Positions 15,637 through 23,904 of a stretch of DNA of 64,000 bases are shown here, piece by piece (position 1 is the stretch's first letter; each line of letters starts with the position of its first letter). The DNA is from CTSoil-075 sp042610375 (GTDB taxonomy: Bacteria; Bacillota; Negativicutes; DSM-13327). Location: contig NZ_JBGJZL010000007.1 of the NCBI RefSeq assembly GCF_042610375.1, positions 62,001 to 126,000 of the forward strand, given 5' to 3'. The notes beneath the pieces are model-generated. The model saw only the letters and a list, made by a program, of their open reading frames with translations, made no database searches and was not told where the DNA came from. Made by a program: the position numbers and the translations under genes.

Positions 15637-18600
15637 ATGTATCGATTAGGTGTAGATATAGGCTATTCTACATTAAAATATACCATATTAGATGACAAAG
15701 AACGAGAAATCGGTAGTGAATATTTATTTCATAAAGGTAATATTGAAGCAGTATTTATTGAGATGTTGAAAAAAATAGAAACTGATTATAAAATTAAAGA
15801 ATTTTATTTTGGTATTACTGGGGATCAAGCAGAGCGTATGCCTACATTAAAAAACTATCATCTTAATGAAGTTACAGTTTTGATTGAAGGAGCTTTTGCT
15901 AGCAATCCTTCCTTGCAGACTATTATTGAACTAGGAGCACAGAAAGCAAAGTTTATCACCAATCTTTCGGCACAAGACAAAACACACATCAAATTTTCCA
16001 TGAATTCAAGCTGCTCGGCGGGAACAGGCTCTTTTTTAGAAGAACAGGTTTCTCGGTTAGGGATTAGTTTGTATGAGTATTCAAATTACACGGAAAAAGC
16101 GACAACTATACCTCGAATAGCGGGACGATGTAGTGTGTTTTCAAAAACAGATATGATTCATCATCAACAAGAAGGTGTGAAAACGGAAGATATATTATTG
16201 GGGCTTGCTTATGCTCTGGTAAGGAATTTTAAAGCCAATGTGGTGCAAAAAAGTACAGTTGTACCACCGGTTATGCTTGTTGGTGGTGTGGTTCATAACA
16301 AAGGGGTTATAAAAGCCTTAAAAGATGTATTTCATTTAAAGGACGGAGATATCTTAATACCGGAAAATTTTGATCGGGTGAGTGCTTTGGGCGCAGCTCA
16401 ACTGGGGAGTGCAAAAAAGCATGTAGTGACCCTTGAAGAACTTAAAAGTGCAGTTGGTTTATCACATAAAAGTAGCACACAAGAGGATGGTTATCCTGCC
16501 TTGTACCCCTTCGGGAAAAATGAAAGCAGCAATAAACATAATTGCAAAACGAGTACGAAGATTTATGAAGGTTACTTAGGGATTGATATTGGCTCTACCA
16601 GTACAAATTTGGTATTGATTGATGATGAGAAGAATGTAGTAGCCTATCGATATTTGCGTACCAAGGGTAATCCACGGCAGGTCGTTCGCGATGGAATTGA
16701 CTCTTTGCAAGAGGAGTTTGAGCATCGTCTCACGATAAAGGGAATGGGTACTACAGGGTCGGGGCGCTATCTTGTTGGTAATGAGTTGGGGGCAGCCCTT
16801 ATTGTTGATGAAATTACGGCACAAGCAAAAGGTGCGGTAGAGGACGATCCAGAGATAGATACGATCTTTGAAATCGGTGGACAAGATTCAAAATATATTA
16901 GCATACAAAATGGTATGGTTGTGGATTTTGAGATGAACAAAATCTGTGCCGCAGGAACGGGATCGTTTATTGAAGAACAGGCGAAAAAGCTAGATATAGC
17001 AATTGAGGATTTTTCTGCCTTAGCACTGGGCAGCGAGAAACCTTTGAATTTGGGAGATCGATGTACGGTTTTTATTGAAGGAAATATTAGTAAAGCCTTG
17101 GCGAGTTATGAAAGTAAGGAAGATATCGCTGCCGGTCTAGCTTATTCTATTGTAAGTAACTATCTAAACCGTGTGGTGGGTAATCGGCCAATTGGTAAAA
17201 AAGTATTTTTGCAAGGGGGAATTGCTTATAATCAAGCAGTCATTAACGCATTTCGAGCTGTACTTAAACGTGATATTGTCTTGCCACGGTTTTTCAGTGT
17301 AACAGGTGCCTTAGGTACTGCACTTTTAGTTAAAGAAAAGTTAGGGAAAAGTGATGAGATCATTGAGAAAAAAGTCAGTGATTCGATTCCTCAAGACGTT
17401 GGGCTAGAAATGGAAAAGTTATTTCTAAAGGGCTATACTGGTGAAATTGATGATAAAAAAGCTACGATTGGTATTCCCAGAGTGTTATTTTTGCACAAAT
17501 TATTTCCGATGTTTCATGAAGTATTTAAAACACTGGGTTTTAATGTGATATTATCGAAAGCAACAGATGAGGAAATTGTGGCTCTTAGCCAAGAATATTC
17601 TTTAGATGAAACCTGCTATCCTATTAAGCTGATTAATGGTCATGTAGCCTCTTTGTTAAATCAAGGTGTAGATTATATTTTTCTGCCAACTCTGTATACC
17701 ATGAAACATGATGTTTCAAAAACCAGAGAGGATTATGCTTGTGTATATATGCAGACCACATCGCAAATTGTCTCCCATGTGATGGATTTAGAGAAAAGAG
17801 GCGTGAAATTATTATCTCCAGCTCTTTCTTTTAAATTTGGTAAAGCTTATATGCTAAAGACATTATTAGGTATGGGAAAAGAACTGGGAAAAAATAAAGC
17901 CCAGATGGCATTTGCTGTTATGAAAGGTATGGCGAGATTGCAAGAATATAGCCGAGATGTGGAAGTCTTAAGCCAGGAGTTGGTACAGAGTCTACAAGAT
18001 GAGGAAAAGGCCTTTGTGATCATGACGAGAAGCTATAATGTGGCTGATCCTATACTCAATATGAAGATTCCTCAGAAATTAAGAGCGATGGGGTATAAGG
18101 TGCTAACTCTCGCTAACATTCCGGCATTTGACTATGACGTATCTGAAGATTATCCTAATATGTATTGGCCCTTTGGACAGCATATTTTGGCAGGGGCAAA
18201 GATTGTAAGGAATATGCCTAATCTTTATCCTATTTATATTACAAACCATGGCTGCGGGCCAGATACGGTGCTGAGTCATTATTTCAACGCTGAGATGAAA
18301 GGGAAACCCTATTTGCATATTGAAGTTGACGAACATTCGTCAAGTGTGGGTATTATTACTAGATTAGAGGCTTTCGTTAATAGTTTGGATAATTATGATG
18401 GAAACATAGAGACCGGAAAAGTACTCGAGAATATAACCGACAGTACAGAAGACATAATCCAGCCCAAAATCTTATTGCCCAATATTTATCCCTATAGTCA
18501 AGTCTTATGTGAATGGTTTAACCATAAGGGGATTTCAGCAGAACTTTTACCGCAAACAAAACAGCGATCACTAGAAATCGGAAAAAGATTTACTAAGTCG

Positions 18601-19524
18601 AAAGAATATTTATCTATGTTTTCCTTACTAGGAGATATTTTTTATCATTTGGAAAATACGGGTAAAAAGGCTATTAAATTATGGTTGCCACAAACTGAAG
18701 GTAGTGAGGTAAATGGTCAATATGGGAAATTGGTTCATGAGAAGATAAAAGAGGAGGGCTACCTAGGAGAAGTAATTTCTCCATTTATCGAAGATTTGTT
18801 AGAAGACGAGGAGTATGGCTTTGACTTTGCCTTAGGGGCGATCGTGGCTGATTTAGTGATGGTTTCTGATCCGCAAGATCGAGAAACTGTTTTGATGAAG
18901 GGATTGGATTTGATCAAAACAGACCAGCTAAATGAAGAAAATATTGTTCAGCTCTCCCGATATGTTTATGATCAGTTGGAAAAAAAGACATATGATAAAC
19001 AGATCTATGTACTTGGAGAATTTAGCGTTGTATTTAATGGGTATCTAACTAATTTCCAATTAGAAGCTTTGGAAAAAAAACATAAAATTATGTATCAACC
19101 CCTGTCTGAAATACTGCTCTTTGTATGGCACGATCATCTAAAGAAAGACTCAAAGAATAGCAGAGAGTTTAAAGAAAAACTGAAGAATTTAAAGAATTTG
19201 ATGAAAAGAGTTTCGGGTAGTTTATCAAAATATAGTTCCTTTGATGAAGATTTTGATGAGTTATTGAGAGAAGCTGATCGAAGATTACCCCTATATGCTG
19301 GAGGGGCTGGACGCTACCGATTAGCTAAGATGTTCCGTTGCCCAGAATATGTAGATGGTATTTTAACAGTGAGTTCAATGTATGAAAATACTGCCACAAT
19401 CCAGAGGATACTGAGGGATCGTGACAAAGGAGAGCTAAAACATCCTGTGCTGGACTTGGCCTTTGATGGATCTAGTCATAGCAATAATAAAGAATTACTT
19501 GATACATTTATGCACTATCTATAA
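15637..19524 (+). CDS. Giant 2-hydroxyacyl-CoA dehydratase activase-related protein (tandem BadF/BcrA ATPase domains plus DUF2229)
   Basis: A 1295-residue protein. Two ASKHA-type BadF/BadG/BcrA/BcrD ATPase domains lie in tandem: the first opens with LGVDIGYSTLKYTILDD and carries SSCSAGTGSFLEEQ near residue 125; the second opens with LGIDIGSTSTNLVLIDD near 314 and carries CAAGTGSFIEEQ near 436. The cysteines in these motifs ligate the bridging [4Fe-4S] cluster in HgdC-type activators. A DUF2229 region follows (IGIPRVLFLHKLFPMFHEVF, with ETCYPIKLINGHV), and a long C-terminal part related to the dehydratase subunits (NHGCGPDTVLSHYF, GKPYLHIEVDEHSSSVG). Typical members are about 1400 residues, so this one is slightly short. 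No dehydratase subunit genes are adjacent. The family is known, the substrate is not. The ATG is preceded by AGGGGTGG. Confidence 0.9.
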   Translation: MYRLGVDIGYSTLKYTILDDKEREIGSEYLFHKGNIEAVFIEMLKKIETDYKIKEFYFGITGDQAERMPTLKNYHLNEVTVLIEGAFASNPSLQTIIELGAQKAKFITNLSAQDKTHIKFSMNSSCSAGTGSFLEEQVSRLGISLYEYSNYTEKATTIPRIAGRCSVFSKTDMIHHQQEGVKTEDILLGLAYALVRNFKANVVQKSTVVPPVMLVGGVVHNKGVIKALKDVFHLKDGDILIPENFDRVSALGAAQLGSAKKHVVTLEELKSAVGLSHKSSTQEDGYPALYPFGKNESSNKHNCKTSTKIYEGYLGIDIGSTSTNLVLIDDEKNVVAYRYLRTKGNPRQVVRDGIDSLQEEFEHRLTIKGMGTTGSGRYLVGNELGAALIVDEITAQAKGAVEDDPEIDTIFEIGGQDSKYISIQNGMVVDFEMNKICAAGTGSFIEEQAKKLDIAIEDFSALALGSEKPLNLGDRCTVFIEGNISKALASYESKEDIAAGLAYSIVSNYLNRVVGNRPIGKKVFLQGGIAYNQAVINAFRAVLKRDIVLPRFFSVTGALGTALLVKEKLGKSDEIIEKKVSDSIPQDVGLEMEKLFLKGYTGEIDDKKATIGIPRVLFLHKLFPMFHEVFKTLGFNVILSKATDEEIVALSQEYSLDETCYPIKLINGHVASLLNQGVDYIFLPTLYTMKHDVSKTREDYACVYMQTTSQIVSHVMDLEKRGVKLLSPALSFKFGKAYMLKTLLGMGKELGKNKAQMAFAVMKGMARLQEYSRDVEVLSQELVQSLQDEEKAFVIMTRSYNVADPILNMKIPQKLRAMGYKVLTLANIPAFDYDVSEDYPNMYWPFGQHILAGAKIVRNMPNLYPIYITNHGCGPDTVLSHYFNAEMKGKPYLHIEVDEHSSSVGIITRLEAFVNSLDNYDGNIETGKVLENITDSTEDIIQPKILLPNIYPYSQVLCEWFNHKGISAELLPQTKQRSLEIGKRFTKSKEYLSMFSLLGDIFYHLENTGKKAIKLWLPQTEGSEVNGQYGKLVHEKIKEEGYLGEVISPFIEDLLEDEEYGFDFALGAIVADLVMVSDPQDRETVLMKGLDLIKTDQLNEENIVQLSRYVYDQLEKKTYDKQIYVLGEFSVVFNGYLTNFQLEALEKKHKIMYQPLSEILLFVWHDHLKKDSKNSREFKEKLKNLKNLMKRVSGSLSKYSSFDEDFDELLREADRRLPLYAGGAGRYRLAKMFRCPEYVDGILTVSSMYENTATIQRILRDRDKGELKHPVLDLAFDGSSHSNNKELLDTFMHYL

Positions 19525-19528
19525 GACC

Positions 19529-20431
19529 TCAATTATAAGTTGGGCAGACATAGCTAGGAATCTTATTCCTTGTCATGTCTGCCAAATCATTATAAAACTT
19601 AGGTGAAACGCCATACATTTTTTTAAAGGCTCGGTTAAAATTAGAATAGTCATGAAATCCACTATCCAGGCACGCCGTAGTGATCGGTTGACCTGCCCGA
19701 ATCAATTGATTAGCAGCAATTAATCTTTTTTGCAATGTATAATTATGTATGGTATGGCCTGTATGTTGTTTAAACTTGCGCATTAAATGGTATTTGCTTA
19801 AGAAAAAGACCGCAGATATCTTTTCAATTGATAGATCATGTGCGATATTTTGGTCAATATATTTTAATACTTCACAGATCATTTCATCACGTTCAATACC
19901 AGTGGACATCACATCTGTTGCTAAAGCCATTCGATTTATATGTATAATCAATTGCAAAAAAAGTGAGTTTCGAAGTACTTTGTCACCAAATTGTTCATTT
20001 TGACAAGTGTTATGGATTTGTTCAAGGATGGATTTGATTAGGATTAATAGCTCTGGAGAAGTGCGTAATAAATTGGACTTTTGTTGATAAGCTAATTCAA
20101 AACAGGTTAATAAATTAATTTCGTCATCTCTATTTTTTTGCAGAAAAGAAGGTTTAACCCATAAAATCATTCGTTTATAAGGAACTACCATATTAATGAC
20201 CGGCTTATGGATTGTATCCTGATGAATGAGCAAAATATCCCATGGCTTTAATTGATAGCCTATTCCTTCAACATAATATGTTACCTCACCTGAAAGAAAA
20301 ATAACAATTTTGTGAAAGTCATGATAATGGGATTCGATTTTCAGTTCTTTTGTATCACTTAAATTAAAAAAACTAAAATCATTAGAAAGATATCCTCTTT
20401 TGACATTTTCAAAGTCCACATCTCTTCTCAT
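19529..20431 (-). CDS. AraC-family transcriptional regulator with cupin sensor domain
   Basis: A 300-residue regulator. The N-terminal half is an AraC-type cupin (HYHDFHKIVIFLSGEVTYYV, then LKPWDILLIHQDTIHKP). The C-terminal HTH_18 domain contains DLSIEKISAVFFLSKYHLMR and GFHDYSNFNRAFKKMYGVSP. Its stop codon lies only four bases from that of the convergent activase gene with no terminator between them. It is divergent from the dapF-like gene, with a perfect inverted repeat in the shared promoter region, and so is likely to regulate that gene. The effector is unknown. Confidence 0.93.
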   Translation of the reverse strand: MRRDVDFENVKRGYLSNDFSFFNLSDTKELKIESHYHDFHKIVIFLSGEVTYYVEGIGYQLKPWDILLIHQDTIHKPVINMVVPYKRMILWVKPSFLQKNRDDEINLLTCFELAYQQKSNLLRTSPELLILIKSILEQIHNTCQNEQFGDKVLRNSLFLQLIIHINRMALATDVMSTGIERDEMICEVLKYIDQNIAHDLSIEKISAVFFLSKYHLMRKFKQHTGHTIHNYTLQKRLIAANQLIRAGQPITTACLDSGFHDYSNFNRAFKKMYGVSPKFYNDLADMTRNKIPSYVCPTYN

Positions 20432-20521
20432 ATCATATACCTCATATAAAAAATCTTGACGATCATTTATTGTCTATTCGTCATAGCATCTTTTGCAACC
20501 TTCTTAGCAGGTTAAGCAATG

Positions 20522-20546
20522 TTATAAGCAAAGATATTGCTTATAA
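20522..20546. promoter_or_regulatory. Perfect inverted repeat between the AraC and dapF-like genes
   Basis: TTATAAGCAA (20522-20531) and TTGCTTATAA (20537-20546) are exact reverse complements separated by five bases. It sits about 80 bases upstream of the dapF-like start and could be the operator of the AraC protein. Confidence 0.5.
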
Positions 20547-20628
20547 TTAAGTTGAAAGCAGCAGAAGATTATAATATGACAATCAATATGAGATTGCACG
20601 ATCATCTGCTAAGCAAGGAGGATTTTAA

Positions 20629-21471
20629 ATGAATTTTGATTTTTATAAATATCACGCTTTAGGTAATGATTATATTGTGATTGATCCGAATAAAGTTAAT
20701 ATCAATTTAACAAAAGAAAATATTCAGTTACTATGTCATCGTAATTTTGGGATTGGTTCAGATGGTATTTTATATGGACCGTTTTTTCAAGAAGATGCAA
20801 TCTATTTTAGAATATTAAATCCAGATGGCAGTGAAGCTGAAAAAAGCGGTAATGGCATTCGAATTTTTTCGCGCTATTTGTTTGATGCTGGTTATCTGAA
20901 ATCCAATCAGTTTTATCTTGAAACATTAGGCGGTAAAGTGCATGTTGAACTGCTGGATTCGAAAGCTCATCTCATTAAAGTGGATATGGGAAAAGTCACA
21001 TTTATGAGTTCACAAATACCAATGACTGGTCCAGAACGGGAAGTGATCAATGAAGAATTAATCATCAAAGAAAAAAAGCTGACTATCAATTGTCTTTCCA
21101 TCGGAAATCCTCATTGTGTTATTCCTCTTACTACAATCTCTAAAGAACTAGTGGAAGAGTTAGGTCCTATGATTGAAAATCATGAAATTTTTCCAAACCG
21201 CATCAATCTTCAACTGCTTAAAGTACTTGATCGTAATCATATACAAATCGAGATTTGGGAACGTGGTGCAGGTTATACCTTGGCTTCAGGAAGTAGCAGT
21301 TGCGCGGCCGCCAGTGTTGCCTATAAAATGGGACTGGTCAATGAAAATATTACCGTTTCCATGCCTGGTGGACAGATTGAAATAAAAATGGCTCCTACTG
21401 GACATGTATATATGACTGGTTCCGTCACTGAAGTTTATAAAGGATATATAGCTGACCAATTTTTAAAATGA
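20629..21471 (+). CDS. Diaminopimelate epimerase homologue with both catalytic cysteines replaced by serine
   Basis: A 280-residue protein with the full two-lobed DapF fold and length. Family signatures are clear: YHALGNDYIVID, NPDGSEAEKSGNGIRIF, SIGNPHCVIP and WERGAGYTLASGSSSCAAAS. In true DapF the two catalytic bases are cysteines, in MCGNG and LACGTG; here both positions are Ser (residues 73 and 220). The nearby Glu of ERGAG is retained and a Cys occurs at 224. The change at both sites argues against a normal PLP-independent epimerase mechanism, so the gene symbol dapF is not assigned. AAGGAGG precedes the ATG. The gene is paired with a divergent AraC regulator, unlike housekeeping dapF, which suggests a specialised or changed activity. 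Confidence 0.85.
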   Translation: MNFDFYKYHALGNDYIVIDPNKVNINLTKENIQLLCHRNFGIGSDGILYGPFFQEDAIYFRILNPDGSEAEKSGNGIRIFSRYLFDAGYLKSNQFYLETLGGKVHVELLDSKAHLIKVDMGKVTFMSSQIPMTGPEREVINEELIIKEKKLTINCLSIGNPHCVIPLTTISKELVEELGPMIENHEIFPNRINLQLLKVLDRNHIQIEIWERGAGYTLASGSSSCAAASVAYKMGLVNENITVSMPGGQIEIKMAPTGHVYMTGSVTEVYKGYIADQFLK

Positions 21472-21553
21472 AATACGCTGGAAATACGTGTCGATAACCC
21501 CGTCCCCACGACAATCAAGTAGAAAAGAAAAAAATGTTAGTCCTAACATGATA

Positions 21554-21587
21554 AAATCCTGCAAGATAAATTGGTCTTGCAGGATTT
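21554..21587. terminator. Bidirectional terminator between dapF-like and EamA genes
   Basis: AAATCCTGCAAGA (21554-21566) and TCTTGCAGGATTT (21575-21587) are perfect complements with short A and T runs on either side. Confidence 0.8.
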
Positions 21588-21651
21588 CTATTTTGTATAG
21601 TTAATATCTTATGAATAGGTAGTAGTGTTTTACAGTAAACTGATAAATCGA

Positions 21652-22518
21652 TTACATGATCTCTTTCCTGCTCCAATTTACTTGTGAGTAAATTACACCG
21701 CATAATACGAGCAGTGCACCAATCCAACCTTGCATCGAAAGGATTTCCCCTAAAAATAAAAAGGCAAATACTGCAGCGAAGACAGGCTCTAAGGAAAAAA
21801 TAAGACCTGTATTTGTAGGAGTTGTATGCTGTTGCGCAACGGTTTGTACGATAAATCCTATGGCACTGCACAAAATGCTTAATACTAAAATCGGTATCCA
21901 TTCCTCAGTTGCAACTGGGAATCTGGGTACTTCGAGAAATAAAGAAAAAATAAGCCCTAATGCTCCAGCAAATCCCAGTTGTATGGTGCCAAGAAGAATT
22001 GAATCCACGGCCTTTGTTAGTTTCTCGGTGACAACGATATGAGTTGCATAAAAAAGCGCACCAGCAATGCATAATACATCACCGAAATTAATACTTAGCT
22101 GACTGTCGAGAGTTAATAAACCGACTCCGAGTAAGGCAAAGATAACTCCAATCATAACTTTACTTTCAGGAACTTTCTTGCTGATGAGGGCTGTGATGAT
22201 CGGGACGAATATCACTGTGAGACTGACTAGAAATGCTGCATGGGAGGTTGAAGTAAATTTTATTCCGAAGAGTATACAAGAAAACACCAAAAATAAGATA
22301 AAACCTAATACAAAAGCATAACGAATTGTTTGTAGATTTGCTTTTCGTAATCGAGCCGAAAAGATGACCGCTGCTAAACAAAATGCGATACCAAATCGTA
22401 AGGCGATCAGATTATATTCCTGTACAAAATTTAATCCCATTTTCATAAATAAATAAGAAAATCCCCAGAATAATGTGACTAACAGTAACATTGCATTGGC
22501 TGTGAACTTAGTTTGCAT
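21652..22518 (-). CDS. EamA-family (DMT superfamily) transporter
   Basis: A 288-residue membrane protein with ten predicted hydrophobic helices in two homologous EamA halves (first half starts TLFWGFSYLFMKMGL; second half has GDVLCIAGALFYATHIVVTE and LEPVFAAVFAFLFLGE). EamA proteins export amino acids or other metabolites. ATG 22518 is preferred since GGAGAG lies just before it; the TTG at 22542 has none. It is divergent from a LysR regulator, with an inverted repeat between, so it is probably the target of that regulator. It is convergent with the dapF-like gene; a link to unusual amino acids is possible but only by location. Confidence 0.9.
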   Translation of the reverse strand: MQTKFTANAMLLLVTLFWGFSYLFMKMGLNFVQEYNLIALRFGIAFCLAAVIFSARLRKANLQTIRYAFVLGFILFLVFSCILFGIKFTSTSHAAFLVSLTVIFVPIITALISKKVPESKVMIGVIFALLGVGLLTLDSQLSINFGDVLCIAGALFYATHIVVTEKLTKAVDSILLGTIQLGFAGALGLIFSLFLEVPRFPVATEEWIPILVLSILCSAIGFIVQTVAQQHTTPTNTGLIFSLEPVFAAVFAFLFLGEILSMQGWIGALLVLCGVIYSQVNWSRKEIM

Positions 22519-22540
22519 ATAGAATCTCTCCAATTCGTAC

Positions 22541-22559
22541 AATCATGCTTAACATGATT
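22541..22559. promoter_or_regulatory. LysR-type operator between EamA and LysR genes
   Basis: AATCATG (22541-22547) and CATGATT (22553-22559) form a perfect inverted repeat with a five-base centre, the T-N11-A-like arrangement of LysR boxes, in the 146-base divergent promoter region. Confidence 0.6.
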
Positions 22560-22664
22560 TAGATTGTTTGCTTATTAGTATAAATAGATAGTTGGCATTA
22601 GAAAAGAGAATGTTTTTAATGTTATTCATGAGAAAAATTCATATAAAAGGATGGGACGATCAGT

Positions 22665-23552
22665 ATGACAATTTCTAAATATGAAGTGTTCTATTCGGTT
22701 GTTGAATTAGGAAGTTTGACAAAAGCAGCCGAAAGCTTAAATTTGACTCAGTCCGGTGTAAGTCATTCCATTGCCAGCCTAGAAGCAGAGTTAGGATTTT
22801 CCCTACTCACACGAGATCGAGCGGGTGTAACCTTAACCAGTAATGGTGAATTAATATTAAAATATGTTAGGGAAACTTTGCAGTGTAATGATCGCCTAAG
22901 ACAAAAAGTAGCTGAAATTAAAGGATTAGAAATTGGAACCGTACGGGTTGGAACCTTTACCAGCGTGTCTTCCCAATGGCTTCCTAGTATGATCAAAGAA
23001 TTTAAAAGTCAGCATCCGGGGATTGAAATCAAGTTAGCAGAAGGGGATTATGATGATATCAATCAATGGATACTGAATGGAACTGTTGATTTTGGATTCG
23101 TGTCTTTACCTGTGACCCAATCCTTTGAATTTATACCATTAAAAAAAGACAAAATGCTTTGTATTTTACCAAATGAGCATCCCTTGAAACATCAAGATCA
23201 AATTTCTTTTGCTCAAATCAAAGAAGAAGAATTTATTATGCCCAAATGGGGCAATACGGGTGATGTGCGACGAATTTTGCTTGAGAATAATTTACAACCC
23301 AAAATCAAGTATGAAGTGGTAGAAGATCAAGCGATCATTGCCATGGTGCAAAATGGTCTGGGGATCAGTATTCTTCCTGAAATGGTGTTACTTCACAATG
23401 CTCATCATGTACATATTGTAAATCTCGAAAAACCTGCATACCGCACGATTGGTATTGCTCTAAACTCCATGAAGAATACGTCTCCTGCTGCAAGAAAATT
23501 TTTGTCTTGCATACGATCTTGGCTAGATCGTCAAGGATTATTAGATTGTTAA
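22665..23552 (+). CDS. LysR-family transcriptional regulator
   Basis: A 295-residue regulator. The N-terminal winged HTH reads YEVFYSVVELGSLTKAAESL and LTQSGVSHSIASLEAELGFS; the C-terminal part is a LysR substrate-binding domain (IGTVRVGTFTSVSSQWLPSM, and a later GLGISILPEMVL). It is divergent from the EamA exporter, the common arrangement for exporter-regulator pairs. The palindrome at 22541 is the likely binding site. Closed by a strong terminator about 120 bases later. Confidence 0.94.
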   Translation: MTISKYEVFYSVVELGSLTKAAESLNLTQSGVSHSIASLEAELGFSLLTRDRAGVTLTSNGELILKYVRETLQCNDRLRQKVAEIKGLEIGTVRVGTFTSVSSQWLPSMIKEFKSQHPGIEIKLAEGDYDDINQWILNGTVDFGFVSLPVTQSFEFIPLKKDKMLCILPNEHPLKHQDQISFAQIKEEEFIMPKWGNTGDVRRILLENNLQPKIKYEVVEDQAIIAMVQNGLGISILPEMVLLHNAHHVHIVNLEKPAYRTIGIALNSMKNTSPAARKFLSCIRSWLDRQGLLDC

Positions 23553-23674
23553 GACGGAAGGGGGACAAATTAGTAACAATAAAAAAATTAGTAGACAACT
23601 GTCTCAAAATGAGATATTCTTATTCCAAGAGATTACAAATATATTTTTGCATATGATCATAAGAACGAGCAGTG

Positions 23675-23721
23675 GCGCTCTAAGAAAAGAAATAACTTTC
23701 TTTTCTTAGAGCGCTTTTTTT
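23675..23721 (+). terminator. Terminator after the LysR gene
   Basis: GCGCTCTAAGAAAAG (23675-23689) pairs with CTTTTCTTAGAGCGC (23700-23714), loop of ten bases, then seven T residues. Confidence 0.93.
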
Positions 23722-23797
23722 ACTTAGCAAGAAGAAAAATAGCATAATCAATAAATCAATTTAATAAGATAGGATACTACAAATACGGTTACTTACT

Positions 23798-23827
23798 CAC
23801 CTAGCCATAGATATCTATAGCTAGGTG
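23798..23827. promoter_or_regulatory. 30-bp near-perfect palindrome before the molybdenum hydroxylase operon
   Basis: CACCTAGC (23798-23805) and GCTAGGTG (23820-23827) flank the inner palindrome ATAGATATCTAT; only one base pair of fifteen is mismatched. It ends about 75 bases before the preferred start codon at 23905, and is a likely operator or a cruciform-forming element. The remaining part of the gap 23553-23904 is AT-rich, apart from the terminator. Confidence 0.6.
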
Positions 23828-23904
23828 TCGCTATATAGAAAATGATGGGTAGAAATTATAATTTTTATTTAATCGATGAAATCAAAAAGAAAGAGGGGCT
23901 ATCA

